From contig NZ_AOLJ01000019.1 of NCBI RefSeq assembly GCF_000336775.1, positions 40,565-104,564 on the forward strand: a DNA stretch of 64,000 bases. Reading direction: 5' to 3'. The notes beneath the pieces are model-generated. The model was not told the DNA's origin and did not search any database. It worked only from the letters and a program-made list of their open reading frames with translations. This DNA comes from Haloferax gibbonsii ATCC 33959 (lineage in GTDB: Archaea > Halobacteriota > Halobacteria > Halobacteriales > Haloferacaceae). This document shows positions 9,286-21,059 of this stretch, piece after piece (position 1 is the stretch's first letter; the number at the start of each line of letters is the position of its first letter). A program made the position numbers and the translations under genes.

Positions 9286-12045
9286 ATGAACGCGGACGCC
9301 CAGCGGGAGGCGGTGTACGGCGCGCCGCCGGAGATGCTGGAAGTGCGGGACGACCTGACGCCGATGCTCTCGCAGTACGCCGACCTCTGTGCGGAACACG
9401 ACGACGCCGTCGTGCTGTTTCAGGTCGGCGACTTCTACGAGGCGTTCTGCGGCGCGGCGGAGGCCGTCGCCCGCACCTGCGAGGTGACGCTGACCCAGCG
9501 CGAGGACTCCACCGGGACGTGGCCGATGGCGGGCATCCCCATCGACAACGCCGCGGGCTACCTCGAACGCCTGCTCGACGCCGGCTACCGGGTCGCGCTC
9601 GCGGAACAAGTCGAAGACGCCGAGGAGGCGTCCGGGCTCGTTGACCGCGCCGTCACCCAACTCATCACGCCCGGCACCGTCGTCGACGAGGAACTGCTCG
9701 ACGCCGGGCGGGCGACCTACCTCGGCGCGGTCGCTCGGGGCGGCGGCGACGCCGAGAGCCGCGACAGCGACGCCGAGGACGACACCGACACCTACGGCCT
9801 CGCCGTCGTGGACGTGTCGACCGGCGAGTGCCTCGTCACCGGGGCGGACCGCGCGCTGGCGCTCGAAGAACTGGAGCGCCTCGCGCCCGCCGAACTCGTC
9901 GTCGGCCCCGACTGCGACCTCCCGGACCTCTCGTTCGACCCGATGGAGACGCCGTTCGAACCGGGGGCGTTCGACGCCGACGCGGCCCGCGAGACGCTGT
10001 CGGCGTACGCGCCCCGGCCGGACGCCGTGGTCGAGTCGGACGCCGAACTCCGGGCGGTCGGCGCGGCGCTCGCCTACGCCGAGTACGCGCAGGGCGACTC
10101 GACGCTAGAGTACGTCACCCGCGTCACGCGGTTCGACCCCCGCGAGTTCCTCCAACTCGACGCGACGGCCATCCGGAGCCTCGAACTGTTCGAGTCGCGG
10201 AGCGCCCGCGCCGGAAGCACGCTGTTTTCGGTCCTCGACGAGACGGCCTGCGCGCTCGGCCGCCGCCGACTCGAGGCGTGGCTCCGCCGCCCGCTCGTCG
10301 ACCGCGACGAAATCGAGGCCCGACTGGACGCCGTTGACGCCCTCTGCGACGACGCGCTCGCCCGCGCCGACCTCCGAGAGCACCTCTCGTCGGTGTACGA
10401 CCTCGAACGGCTGGTCGCCCGCGTCTCCCGCGAGCGCGCCGACGCCCGCGACCTGCGCTCCCTGAAGACGACGCTCGACCGGGTTCCGAAGGTCCGCGAG
10501 GAGGTCGGAACCGGTTCCGACCTCCTCGCGGACCTCCGCGACTCGCTGGACGAACTCGAAGACGTGCGCGACCTCGTCGGCGACGCAATCGTCTCCGACC
10601 CGCCCCAGGAGATTACGGAAGGCGGCGTCATCGCCGACGGCTTCGACGCCGAGCTGGACGACATCCGCGGCACCGCCGAGGCGGGCCGCGAGTGGGTGTC
10701 GAACCTCGAAGCCCGCGAGCAGGAGCGCACCGGCATCGACTCGCTGGAGGTCGGCTACAACCAGGTCCACGGCTACTACATCGAGGTGACGAATCCGAAC
10801 CTCGACCGCGTCCCCGACGACTACCGGCGCCGCCAGACGCTGAAGAACTCAGAGCGGTTCTACACGCCCGAACTGAAGGAGCGCGAAGACGAGATTCTCC
10901 GCGCCTCGGACCGCGCCGACGCCCTCGAATACGACCTGTTCTGCGAGGTTCGCGCCGACGTGGCGACCGAGTCCGCCCGGATTCAGGCCGTCGCCGACGC
11001 CCTCGCCGACCTCGACGTGCTCCGGACGCTCGCGGACGTGGCGGTGGCGAACGACTACGCCCGCCCCGAGTTCCACGCGGGCGACCCGACCGACGAGCAC
11101 GGCGGTATCCACATCGACGGCGGCAGACACCCCGTCGTCGAGCGCGCACAGGACGAGTTCGTGCCGAACCCCGCCGACCTCCCGCGGGGGAGCGTCGCGC
11201 TCGTCACCGGCCCCAACATGTCCGGGAAATCGACGTACATGCGGCAGGTCGCGCTCGGCTGCGTCCTCGCGCAGGTCGGGAGCTTCGTCCCCGCAGCGTC
11301 GGCCCGACTGCCGGTCCTCGACCGCGTGTTTACCCGCATCGGCGCGTCCGACGACATCGCGGGCGGGCAGTCGACGTTCATGCGCGAGATGAGCGAACTG
11401 ACCGAAATCCTCCACAACGCCACCGGCGACTCGCTCGTCCTCCTCGACGAGGTCGGCCGCGGCACCTCCACCGCCGACGGCCTCGCCATCGCCCGCGCGG
11501 CCACCGAGTTCCTGCACGACGAGGTCGGCGCGACGACGCTCTTTGCGACCCACTACCACGACCTCACCGACGCGGCCGACGACCGCGAGGGCGTGTTCAA
11601 CCTCCACTTCACCGCCGCGCGGCGCGACGGCGAAGTCACGTTCCTCCACAGCGTCGCCGACGGCCCGTCCTCGTCGTCTTACGGGGTCGAAGTGGCGCAG
11701 TTGGCCGGCGTGCCGGCGAGCGTCGTGGCGCGCGCTCGGGACCTCGTGGACGAGACTGACCCCGAGAGCGCGGACGACACCGAAGGCGATGGCGTCGCCG
11801 CCGCCGCGAACGGCGAGGTCGCCGAGGCCGCCGAAGACGGCACGCTCGCGGCCTACGTCGATGGGTTGGAGAACGGCCACCGAGAGAGCGAGAGTCCGAA
11901 CCGAGCAACTGCGACGACCGCGACGGCCGAACCGACCCCCGAGCTCGAAGCCGTCGCCGAGGCGCTCCGCGAGGCCGACCTCGCGGACACTACGCCGCTG
12001 GAGGCGCTGAACCTCCTCTCCGACCTCAAAGGGAAGCTCGAATGA
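9286..12045 (+). CDS. mutS: DNA mismatch repair protein MutS
   Basis: A 919-residue MutS1-type protein that recognises mismatches. The N-terminal domain has the mismatch-wedge motif GDFYEAF (canonical GDFYE). The C-terminal ATPase has Walker A TGPNMSGKSTYMRQVAL, Walker B LVLLDEVGRGTSTADG and ATHYHDLT. The last ~100 residues are an Asp/Glu/Ala-rich linker and a short helix (LSDLKGKLE). The ATG at 9286 was chosen because an earlier in-frame ATG at 9178 would add a 36-residue Arg/Ser-rich stretch not seen in MutS, and a TATA box sits just before 9286. It overlaps mutL by 4 nt (ATGA). Haloarchaeal mutS/mutL are thought to have come from bacteria. Confidence 0.96.
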   Translation: MNADAQREAVYGAPPEMLEVRDDLTPMLSQYADLCAEHDDAVVLFQVGDFYEAFCGAAEAVARTCEVTLTQREDSTGTWPMAGIPIDNAAGYLERLLDAGYRVALAEQVEDAEEASGLVDRAVTQLITPGTVVDEELLDAGRATYLGAVARGGGDAESRDSDAEDDTDTYGLAVVDVSTGECLVTGADRALALEELERLAPAELVVGPDCDLPDLSFDPMETPFEPGAFDADAARETLSAYAPRPDAVVESDAELRAVGAALAYAEYAQGDSTLEYVTRVTRFDPREFLQLDATAIRSLELFESRSARAGSTLFSVLDETACALGRRRLEAWLRRPLVDRDEIEARLDAVDALCDDALARADLREHLSSVYDLERLVARVSRERADARDLRSLKTTLDRVPKVREEVGTGSDLLADLRDSLDELEDVRDLVGDAIVSDPPQEITEGGVIADGFDAELDDIRGTAEAGREWVSNLEAREQERTGIDSLEVGYNQVHGYYIEVTNPNLDRVPDDYRRRQTLKNSERFYTPELKEREDEILRASDRADALEYDLFCEVRADVATESARIQAVADALADLDVLRTLADVAVANDYARPEFHAGDPTDEHGGIHIDGGRHPVVERAQDEFVPNPADLPRGSVALVTGPNMSGKSTYMRQVALGCVLAQVGSFVPAASARLPVLDRVFTRIGASDDIAGGQSTFMREMSELTEILHNATGDSLVLLDEVGRGTSTADGLAIARAATEFLHDEVGATTLFATHYHDLTDAADDREGVFNLHFTAARRDGEVTFLHSVADGPSSSSYGVEVAQLAGVPASVVARARDLVDETDPESADDTEGDGVAAAANGEVAEAAEDGTLAAYVDGLENGHRESESPNRATATTATAEPTPELEAVAEALREADLADTTPLEALNLLSDLKGKLE

Positions 12046-13745
12046 TTCGCCGACTCGACCCGGGGACGCGCTCGAAAATCGCCGCCGGCGAGGTCGTCGC
12101 CCGCCCCGCGAGCGTCGCGGTCGAACTGGTGGAAAACGCCCTCGACGCCGGCGCGGAGACCGTCGAAATCGAGGTTGACGGCGACGGGACCGACCGAATC
12201 CGCGTCGCCGACGACGGCCGCGGGATGGCCGAGTCTGACGCCGCCCTCGCGGTCGAGCGGTACACGACGAGCAAGCTCTCGGCGGCCGACGACCTCGAAA
12301 CCGTCGAGACGCTCGGCTTCCGGGGCGAGGCGCTCCCGAGCATCGCCGCGGCCGCCGCCCGACTCGAACTGACGACGAACGACGGCGGCCCGCGCGGGAC
12401 GCGAGTCGTCGTCGACGGCGGCGGGGATGCGACCGACGGCGAACACGACAAGACCGTCTCGCCCGCGGGTCGGGCGCGCGGGACGACGGTCGAAGTGACC
12501 GGCCTCTTTTCGGACCGCCCGGCCCGGAAGAAGTCGCTCGCGTCGCCGAAAGCCGAGTTCGCCCGCGTCTCGGCGGTCGTCACGCGCTACGCGCTCACGC
12601 GGCCGGACGTGCGGTTCGTCCTGCGACACGACGGCCGGGAGACGCTCGCGACGCCCGGCACCGACCGCTTCGCCGACGCGCTCTTGGCGGTGTACGGCCG
12701 CGACGCCGCGAGCCACGCCTCGACGTTCGACTCGTCGCGGGAGGTCTCGGCGGCCGGCGAGACGGCCGCGGTCGAGGTCGACGGCGCGCTCTGTCACCCC
12801 GAGGTGACGCGTTCCCGGCGCGACCACGTCCACGTCTCGGTCAACGGCCGCGCCCTCGCCGAACCGCGGCTCCGCCGGGCGGTCGCCGACGGCTACGGGA
12901 CGCTGCTTCCCGACGGGCGCGAACCGGTCGGCGTCGTCCGACTCCGTCTACCGCCCGCGTGGGTCGACCACAACGTCCACCCCGCGAAGGACGAGGTAGG
13001 CTTCAGAGACGCCGACGCGGTCGCCGAGGCGGTCGAATCGAGCGTCCGCGACGCGCTCTCGACCGCGGACCTCCGGCGGAGCGGCGAGGTGGCGATGGAC
13101 CTCGATAGCTCGCTCGCGCCCGTCGAGGCCGCGTCGGTGTTCGACGACCTCCGCGTCATCGGGCGCTTCCGCGGCCTGTACCTGCTCTGTGAGGCCGGCG
13201 ACGAACTCCTCGTCGTCGACCAGCACGCGGCCCACGAGCGCATCAACTACGAGCGACTCCGCGAGGCGGTCGAGTCGGCGGGCATCGACGCCGTCTCCGT
13301 CGACCCGCCGGCGACCGTCTCGCTGTCGCCGACCGACGCGGCGCTCCTCGACGCGAACCGCGACCTCGTGGAGAAACTGGGTTTCCGCGTCGCCGAGTTC
13401 GGCGACGGGAGCAGGAGCGGGAGCGGGACCGGAACCTACCGCGTCGAGGCCGTGCCCGCGCCGCTCGGCCGGCCGTTCGCCCCGGACGCGCTCGCGGACG
13501 TGGTGGCCGACGTCGCCGCCGGCGACGACGCCGACCCGCGGGACGAACTCCTCAAAGACCTCGCGTGCCATCCGTCGATAAAAGCCGGCGACGACCTCAC
13601 CGACGACGATGCCGCGCGGTTAGTCGAGCGACTCGGCTCGTGCGAGACGCCGTACACCTGCCCGCACGGCCGGCCCACGGTGCTCGCAATCGACGAGGAG
13701 ACGTTCGTCCGCGGGTTCGGCCGGCGAAGCGGCCGGCTCGGGTAG
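12042..13745 (+). CDS. mutL: DNA mismatch repair protein MutL
   Basis: A 567-residue GHKL ATPase and probable nicking endonuclease. ATP-site motifs are ENALDAGA, DDGRGM and TLGFRGEALPSI. The C-terminal dimerisation domain carries the metal-binding motif DQHAAHERINYE, fitting DQHA(X)2E(X)4E, plus CHPSIKAGDD and CPHGRP. It is therefore of the latent-endonuclease MutL type, as expected in an organism without MutH. It is translationally coupled to mutS by an ATGA overlap. Confidence 0.96.
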   Translation: MIRRLDPGTRSKIAAGEVVARPASVAVELVENALDAGAETVEIEVDGDGTDRIRVADDGRGMAESDAALAVERYTTSKLSAADDLETVETLGFRGEALPSIAAAAARLELTTNDGGPRGTRVVVDGGGDATDGEHDKTVSPAGRARGTTVEVTGLFSDRPARKKSLASPKAEFARVSAVVTRYALTRPDVRFVLRHDGRETLATPGTDRFADALLAVYGRDAASHASTFDSSREVSAAGETAAVEVDGALCHPEVTRSRRDHVHVSVNGRALAEPRLRRAVADGYGTLLPDGREPVGVVRLRLPPAWVDHNVHPAKDEVGFRDADAVAEAVESSVRDALSTADLRRSGEVAMDLDSSLAPVEAASVFDDLRVIGRFRGLYLLCEAGDELLVVDQHAAHERINYERLREAVESAGIDAVSVDPPATVSLSPTDAALLDANRDLVEKLGFRVAEFGDGSRSGSGTGTYRVEAVPAPLGRPFAPDALADVVADVAAGDDADPRDELLKDLACHPSIKAGDDLTDDDAARLVERLGSCETPYTCPHGRPTVLAIDEETFVRGFGRRSGRLG

Positions 13746-13856
13746 CGCTCGGCGGGAGCAACCTTGCCGAGCCACCCCGTCGCCGTCGTTCGAAATGGCG
13801 CGGTTGCTGGTGGGGAGATGAATACGACGTAGCGACCAGCGTGGCGCGCCCGGCCG

Positions 13857-14144
13857 CTACCAGTCCTTGCAGTCGAGACAGACGTACTCGTCGCCGTCGA
13901 GCCACCGCTTTTGCACCGACTCGCCGCACTGGGGGCACGGCGTGGCTTCGGGGGTCCATCGGTACGTGGCGAGCGTGCTCACGTCGCGGTCGTCGGGTGC
14001 GTCGGAATCGACGGCGTCGTCGGCGTCGGCAGAATCGACGGCGTCGTCGGCGACGTCGGAACCGTCAGCGTCGTCGTCGGCCGTCGGTTCGTCGGCCGCT
14101 CCGTCGTCGCCGCCGGCGAAGTCGTCGAGCGAGCGGTTCGGCAT
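13857..14144 (-). CDS. Small zinc-ribbon protein, DUF7573-like
   Basis: A 95-residue protein that begins with MPNRSLDDFAGG and then ~45 residues of nearly pure Asp/Ala/Val repeats. The C-terminus is a four-cysteine zinc ribbon (CPQCGESVQKRW, then CLDCKDW). I have seen the combination of an RSLDDF start, acidic linker and terminal ribbon in small haloarchaeal proteins annotated as DUF7573. A nucleic-acid or protein-binding role is plausible but not shown. It is convergent with mutL. Confidence 0.75.
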   Translation of the reverse strand: MPNRSLDDFAGGDDGAADEPTADDDADGSDVADDAVDSADADDAVDSDAPDDRDVSTLATYRWTPEATPCPQCGESVQKRWLDGDEYVCLDCKDW

Positions 14145-14298
14145 GACTCAGCGTCCGTGGGCGCGGTCCTTATCGGTGCCGACCGAGCCGCGCCGCTGAC
14201 GGCCGCCGCGAACCGCGGGGCGGCGAGCGACTCACCGGACGGGGCGAGCGCCGTGCGAAACCCACACAATCAATACCCCCGAATCCCGAGAGTCGCGC

Positions 14299-14535
14299 AT
14301 GGCAACACTCACGGACTTCGTCATCGCGCTCCTCACGAGCGTCCTCGAACTGGTGGTGACCTTCGCCGACGTGGCGCTGAGCGACCCGCTTTCCACGGTG
14401 AGTTTCCTCTTCGGCAACATCTTCATCCTCCTCGCCGTCGGCGCGTTCGCCTATCTCGTCGTCGGCGCGCTCGGCGCGGAACTCGGCATCATCGGCGTCG
14501 GCTCGTCGACCGGTAGGCCGCCGCAGCGAGAGTAA
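14299..14535 (+). CDS. Small membrane protein, unknown
   Basis: A 78-residue protein, mostly two hydrophobic helices (LLTSVLELVVTFADVAL; NIFILLAVGAFAYLVVGALG) and a short basic C-terminus. The ATG lies about 35 nt after the AT-containing stretch cacacaatcaata. Its 3' end overlaps the 3' end of the convergent mer gene by 47 nt. No family recognised. Confidence 0.7.
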   Translation: MATLTDFVIALLTSVLELVVTFADVALSDPLSTVSFLFGNIFILLAVGAFAYLVVGALGAELGIIGVGSSTGRPPQRE

Positions 14536-15475
14536 TCGCTTCTTCGAGGTCGGGGCCGACCGGCGACCCGACCACGACGCCGTCAGCGTGTTCGAGCACC
14601 GCGTCCATCCGGTCGGCCACGTCGTCCGGCGTGCCGGCCATCGAGAAGGCGTCTATCATCGCCGGCGTGACGAGGCCGAACGCCTCGGAGAACGCGCCGG
14701 CGGAAATCTTCTCGCCGATGTCGCCCGCGCGCTCGGCGTCGATGCCGTGTCTGTCGAGGACCGGCGGGGCCGCCCCCGCGGTGATAAAGGCGACCGGCGG
14801 GCGGGCGGCCTCGCGAGCCGCGTCCTCGTCTTCCGAGACGGAGACGCTGGCGTAGGCGGCGAGGGTGAACTCGCCGCGCGAGTCGGGGCGGTCCTCGACG
14901 CCGATATCGACCTGTTCTCTGGCCCACGCGAGGTCGTCGGGGTGCGAGCCGTTGAACAGCAGGCCGTCTGCGTGCTTGCCGGCCATGCGACACATGTGCG
15001 GCCCCTCGCCGCCGACGTACACCGGCACCTCGCCGGGCACGTCGAAGTTGAGGCCGGCGTCGGTCGCCTCGAACGTGCCGTCGTGGGTGACGCGCTCGCC
15101 GTCCCAGAGCCGCTGTGCGACCTTGAACGCCTCCAGCACGGAGCGGAGGCCGCGCTCGTCTTCGAGGCCGAGGTTGCGGAGCGTCGAGGGGTCGCCGGGG
15201 CCGATACCGAGGAGGCCGCGGCCGCCGGATGCCTCGGCGACGGTCGCCACCTTGCCGGCGAGCGTCACGGGGTGTAGCTCGTAGGGGTTGGCGACGCCGG
15301 GGCCGAGGCGGATGTCGTCGGTCTCGGCCGCGAGCCGCGCGAGGACCGCGAAGGGGTCGCGGTTGTTGTAGTGACACGAGACGAACAGGGAGTCGTAGCC
15401 CTCGCGTTCCGCCTGCGTGCCCAGTTCGACGAGGTCGTCGACGGGATGTTCCGGGGTGAGTTCGAGTCCGAGCAT
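14489..15475 (-). CDS. mer: Coenzyme F420-dependent 5,10-methylenetetrahydromethanopterin reductase family (Mer)
   Basis: A 328-residue luciferase-fold (bacterial luciferase-like) oxidoreductase, close to the ~330 residues of Mer. Visible features are LELTPEHPVDDLVELGTQAE at the N-terminus, RLGPGVANPYELHPV, GRGLLGIGPGD and PVYVGGEGPHMCRMAGKHADG. Mer reduces methylene-C1-pterin with reduced F420; haloarchaea lack methanogenesis, so a folate or pterin C1 role is inferred. The ATG at 15475 (MLGLEL) is preferred over an upstream start at 15535 that adds a 20-residue Arg/His-rich tail. The cofE gene, which makes the F420 tail, ends 41 nt upstream, so both are probably co-transcribed. Confidence 0.88.
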   Translation of the reverse strand: MLGLELTPEHPVDDLVELGTQAEREGYDSLFVSCHYNNRDPFAVLARLAAETDDIRLGPGVANPYELHPVTLAGKVATVAEASGGRGLLGIGPGDPSTLRNLGLEDERGLRSVLEAFKVAQRLWDGERVTHDGTFEATDAGLNFDVPGEVPVYVGGEGPHMCRMAGKHADGLLFNGSHPDDLAWAREQVDIGVEDRPDSRGEFTLAAYASVSVSEDEDAAREAARPPVAFITAGAAPPVLDRHGIDAERAGDIGEKISAGAFSEAFGLVTPAMIDAFSMAGTPDDVADRMDAVLEHADGVVVGSPVGPDLEEAITLAAAAYRSTSRRR

Positions 15476-15516
15476 AGTGTGAGCGTGGTGTGAGCGTGGA
15501 ATGGTGGAGCGAGTCG

Positions 15517-16272
15517 TCAGGGGTCGTAGCGCCACTCGCGGAGCGCCTGTCGCACGAAGTCACCGTCGATGTCGCGGAAGTGGGCGTCGCTCTCGCCGTG
15601 GTCGCCCCACTCGAAGCCGCGGACGACGACGACGGGCGTGCCGCCGTCGCCCTCGCCCTGCACGAGGTTCGCGGCCGCGGCGAGTTCGTCCACGACGCTC
15701 TCGACGGTGACGCCGAGTTCGCGGCCGTCGCGGTCGGCCTCGCCGCGCCAGTCGCGCGAGGCGCTCAGCCCCGCCCAGCCGATGGCGACGCCGCGCTGCC
15801 CGTGTCGGAACGGCCGGCCGCAGGTGTCGGTGACGATGACCCGGTCGGCGTCGACGCCGGCGCGGATGCGCTCGGCCGACTCGCTCGGGCGCTTCGGGAG
15901 CAACAGCAGGTCGTGGTCGGGGACGTTCGAGCGGTCGATGCCGGCGTTGACGCCGACGTGGCCGAACCGCGTCTCGGTCAGGAGGAACGGCTCCGACATG
16001 ACGAGGTCGACGCTCTCTTCGAGGACCGCCTGCGCGAACCGCGGGTCCTTCTCGTCGCCGGTCAGTTCGGCGAGGCGGGCGGCGAGTTCGCGCGCCCGCG
16101 GGCCGGCCGGGAAGTCGTCGAGGTCGGCGAACCGCCCTTCGGCCTTCGAGACGACGGTAGAGGCGACGCAGACCACGTCGTCGGGCCGAAGGTCGACGCG
16201 CTCCGAGACGAGGGCGGCGAGGTCGTCGCCCTCGCGGACCTCGGGCACGTCGGGGACGGGAAACAGCTCCAT
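15517..16272 (-). CDS. cofE: Coenzyme F420-0:L-glutamate ligase
   Basis: A 251-residue ligase that adds glutamates to F420-0 using GTP. The N-terminus MELFPVPDVPEVREGDDLA matches the family. The diagnostic segments are VCVASTVVSKAEGRF, TETRFGHVGVNAGIDRSN, IVTDTCGRPFRHGQRGVAIG and the late QGEGDGGTPVVVVRG. The ATG at 16272 is preferred; the earlier in-frame ATG at 16374 would add ~34 residues unlike the family. It sits immediately upstream of mer in the same orientation, forming an F420 synthesis/use pair. Confidence 0.93.
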   Translation of the reverse strand: MELFPVPDVPEVREGDDLAALVSERVDLRPDDVVCVASTVVSKAEGRFADLDDFPAGPRARELAARLAELTGDEKDPRFAQAVLEESVDLVMSEPFLLTETRFGHVGVNAGIDRSNVPDHDLLLLPKRPSESAERIRAGVDADRVIVTDTCGRPFRHGQRGVAIGWAGLSASRDWRGEADRDGRELGVTVESVVDELAAAANLVQGEGDGGTPVVVVRGFEWGDHGESDAHFRDIDGDFVRQALREWRYDP

Positions 16273-16390
16273 ACCGAGTCGGAAGGCGAGGGCGGTGAAA
16301 AACGACGGGATGCTGGCGAACCGGGCCGGTATCGCAGGCGGTCGACCGGAGAGCGGTTCGGGGAGCGACGACACGCCGACTGCGCCGAGT

Positions 16391-16885
16391 TCAGTCGTCG
16401 CGGACGACTTCGACCGACAGCGAGCCGTCGACGACCGAGCCGACCATCATCGTGGCGTCGTCGCCCGGGTTGGCCGCCGTCGCCGTGCCGGGGTTGAGGA
16501 CGCGGATGCCGTCGACCACTTCGTCGACCACCTCGTGGATGTGGCCCGCGACGCCGACCGCGCCGTCGCCCGCGGCGTCCCTGACCGCGTCGGCGACGCG
16601 GGACTCGTAGCCCGTTCTCGTGCCCGTGCCGTGGGTGACGACGAACGTGAGTCCGTCGACCTCCGCGACCTCGACGAACGGGAGGTCGATGGCCGGCGGG
16701 TCGATGTTCCCGCGGACGCCGACGAACCGCGCCGAGAGGTCGCGGAGGCGGTCGAGGGTGTCCGGCGAGTCGAAGTCGCCCGCGTGAATCACGAGGTCGG
16801 CCGAGCGGACCCGGTCTTCGACCCACCCCGGAATCCCGTCGGCCCGCCCCGGAACGTGCGTGTCGCTCAGGATAGCGAGTCGCAT
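16391..16885 (-). CDS. YfcE/MJ0936-type metallophosphoesterase
   Basis: A 164-residue calcineurin-like phosphoesterase. The metal ligands are visible in order: SDTHVP, HAGDFDS, VRGNID, VVTHGTG and GHIHEVV, with LNPGTAT near the end. This compact set defines the small phosphodiesterase family (YfcE, MJ0936). The natural substrate is unknown. It lies 118 nt upstream of cofE in the same direction, so it may share transcripts with the F420 genes. Confidence 0.9.
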   Translation of the reverse strand: MRLAILSDTHVPGRADGIPGWVEDRVRSADLVIHAGDFDSPDTLDRLRDLSARFVGVRGNIDPPAIDLPFVEVAEVDGLTFVVTHGTGTRTGYESRVADAVRDAAGDGAVGVAGHIHEVVDEVVDGIRVLNPGTATAANPGDDATMMVGSVVDGSLSVEVVRDD

Positions 16886-16945
16886 ACCGACACCACGCGA
16901 CCGGCCTGAATAGTCGTTTTGTCAGTCGCGGACGTAAGTCTGGAT

Positions 16946-19439
<2,494 letters not shown>

Positions 19440-19484
19440 GTTCGCCGGGGTCGAGCCGGGGGGTTCGAAGCGACGGCGAGCGGG

Positions 19485-20102
19485 TCAGAGGAACTTGAAC
19501 AGGTCGTCGCGGCCCTGCTCGTGGAGGTGCGACCGCAGGGCGTCTTCGAGGTGCGAGATGTCGCCGCGCTTGGCCGTGATGGGCGCGATGACGTTCCGCC
19601 ACTGCTTCCACGGCGGGAAGAGGCCGAGGCGGTCGCAGAGGTCGTTCAGGCGCTCGTCGCGGTCGTCGACCTTGTCCATCTTGTTGACCGCGACCACGGT
19701 CGGGATGTCGAGTTCGTCGAGGAAGAAGAACATCTCCACGTCGTGCGGGATGGAGTCTTCCGTGGTGTGGCGGTCGATGATGTCGATGACGCTCTTCCCG
19801 TCGACGACGAGGACCGCCGCGAGGATGTCGTCGGCGTTCTCCTCGATGTACTGGACGACGTCCGTCTTGATTGCCTCGCGGGTGTCGCGGTCGACGCCGG
19901 ACATGAATCCGAACCCGGGGAGGTCGGTGAACATGAATTTCTCCGCGTTCCAGTCGAAGTGGTTGGGTTTGCGGGTGACGCCGGGCTTCTTACCCGTCGT
20001 GAACTTGCTGTGACCCGTCAGCTCTCGCATCAGGGTCGACTTCCCCACGTTCGACCGCCCGACGAGGACGATTTCGTCGCGGTTCGGTCGGTCTTCGAAC
20101 AT
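19485..20102 (-). CDS. engB: EngB-type GTP-binding protein
   Basis: A 205-residue GTPase of the YihA/EngB family, linked to large-subunit ribosome assembly. Motifs: G1 GRSNVGKS, G2 region [10 protein letters not shown]3 DLPGFGFM, G4 NKMDKVDD, and a G5-like ITAKRGD. Length matches the family (~200 residues). It is convergent with the dehydrogenase gene. A short GGCGG-TTCG-CCGCC hairpin lies just before the start, of uncertain importance. Confidence 0.95.
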   Translation of the reverse strand: MFEDRPNRDEIVLVGRSNVGKSTLMRELTGHSKFTTGKKPGVTRKPNHFDWNAEKFMFTDLPGFGFMSGVDRDTREAIKTDVVQYIEENADDILAAVLVVDGKSVIDIIDRHTTEDSIPHDVEMFFFLDELDIPTVVAVNKMDKVDDRDERLNDLCDRLGLFPPWKQWRNVIAPITAKRGDISHLEDALRSHLHEQGRDDLFKFL

Positions 20103-20241
20103 ACCGGCGGTTCGCCGCCGCGACGGATAAGGAGGACGGTACGGACGCCGCGCTCCGGGGCGTCGACACCGAAAAAATCACGTCTCCGGGCGAGTCGCCC
20201 CCACGACGGCTCGCCGACGACGCGTGAATGAGGCGGCCGCG

Positions 20242-20574
20242 TCAGTCACGGCCGCCCGCCGATAACTCGCCCGCGTTCTCGTCGAGAAATCGCAACAGCG
20301 GCTCGATTTCGTCGAATCGAGGGCCGCACGCGACGGAGCCGAGATGACGGTTCCACTCGACGAAGCCGGCGTCAGCGAGTTTCGGGAGATGAACGTGGAA
20401 CAGCTCCACCTCCAGTCGGTCGCGGTCGCGGCCGCCACCAACGGCCGCGTCCCGCGTTGCCGCTTCGAGGCGCGCGCGCCGCCGTCGGCGAAGACCCATC
20501 AGCAACCGTCGCCGATGGACGTTTCCGAGGGCGTCGAACGCCTCGTCAAGGCGGGGGGACGTCGCGGCTACCAT
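20242..20574 (-). CDS. Winged-HTH transcriptional regulator (DUF7344-like)
   Basis: A 110-residue protein from ATG 20574 (MVAATSPRLDEAF). The pattern DALGNVHRRRLLMGLRR, then ELFHVHLPKLADAGFVEWNR and GPRFDEIEPLLRFLDE is that of the small haloarchaeal wHTH regulators (DUF7344/ArsR-like). It is unusually Arg-rich in the middle for a halophile. It faces the Bat-type regulator gene across a 485-bp intergenic region. The target is unknown. Confidence 0.75.
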   Translation of the reverse strand: MVAATSPRLDEAFDALGNVHRRRLLMGLRRRRRARLEAATRDAAVGGGRDRDRLEVELFHVHLPKLADAGFVEWNRHLGSVACGPRFDEIEPLLRFLDENAGELSAGGRD

Positions 20575-21059
20575 CGGCGCGACCCCCGTTGGATCCGAAC
20601 AGGCGTCGCGCGACGGGCGCGAGACGCCGAGGCAAAGCGTCTCCCGCAAGTCGCCGGAAGGCCCCGCTCTGGGCACCCGGTGGACACCACCCGATACCGG
20701 TACCGTCGAGAGCGCGGCCCGTCAATCACACGTTCGCACGCCTCTGCGCCACCACGGCGCGGTTTGACGGCGTACGGCTGTCGATGTCTGTGTGTGTTCA
20801 CAACTACGTTCCCCGAAGGGGTATAGATAGCAAGTTGGCATTCTCTTTCTGCTTTCACAGTCCGGTCATTGAAGTAATGCATCCGGAAGCCTACGTTACA
20901 TGTTATGAACCGAATGAGGTCACGAACGGACGCTATCGGCCCAAATACTAGGGGGAAACGGTGAATTTTCGGCGTCTGATCACCCCCTCCCCCGAGAGAA
21001 TATCAGACAGTATGCTGACAAGAGAGTTCAATACAGCGGCCGCTGAAGGTCAGCTAGTA
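20575..21059. promoter_or_regulatory. 485-bp divergent intergenic region between two regulators
   Basis: From about 20800 the DNA becomes much more AT-rich than the surroundings. It contains cccc-gaa-gggg (20811-20821), followed by gtatagatag, several TATA-like stretches (aaatacta near 20944; gaatatc near 20999) and an inverted repeat GCTGA-AGG-TCAGC at 21042-21054 just before the Bat-type start. The left 230 bp are GC-rich with no recognised gene. It probably carries promoters for both flanking genes. Confidence 0.5.

Noticed and set aside
20104..20119. GGCGG-TTCG-CCGCC hairpin before engB
   Set aside because: Short and expected by chance at this GC; no supporting context.
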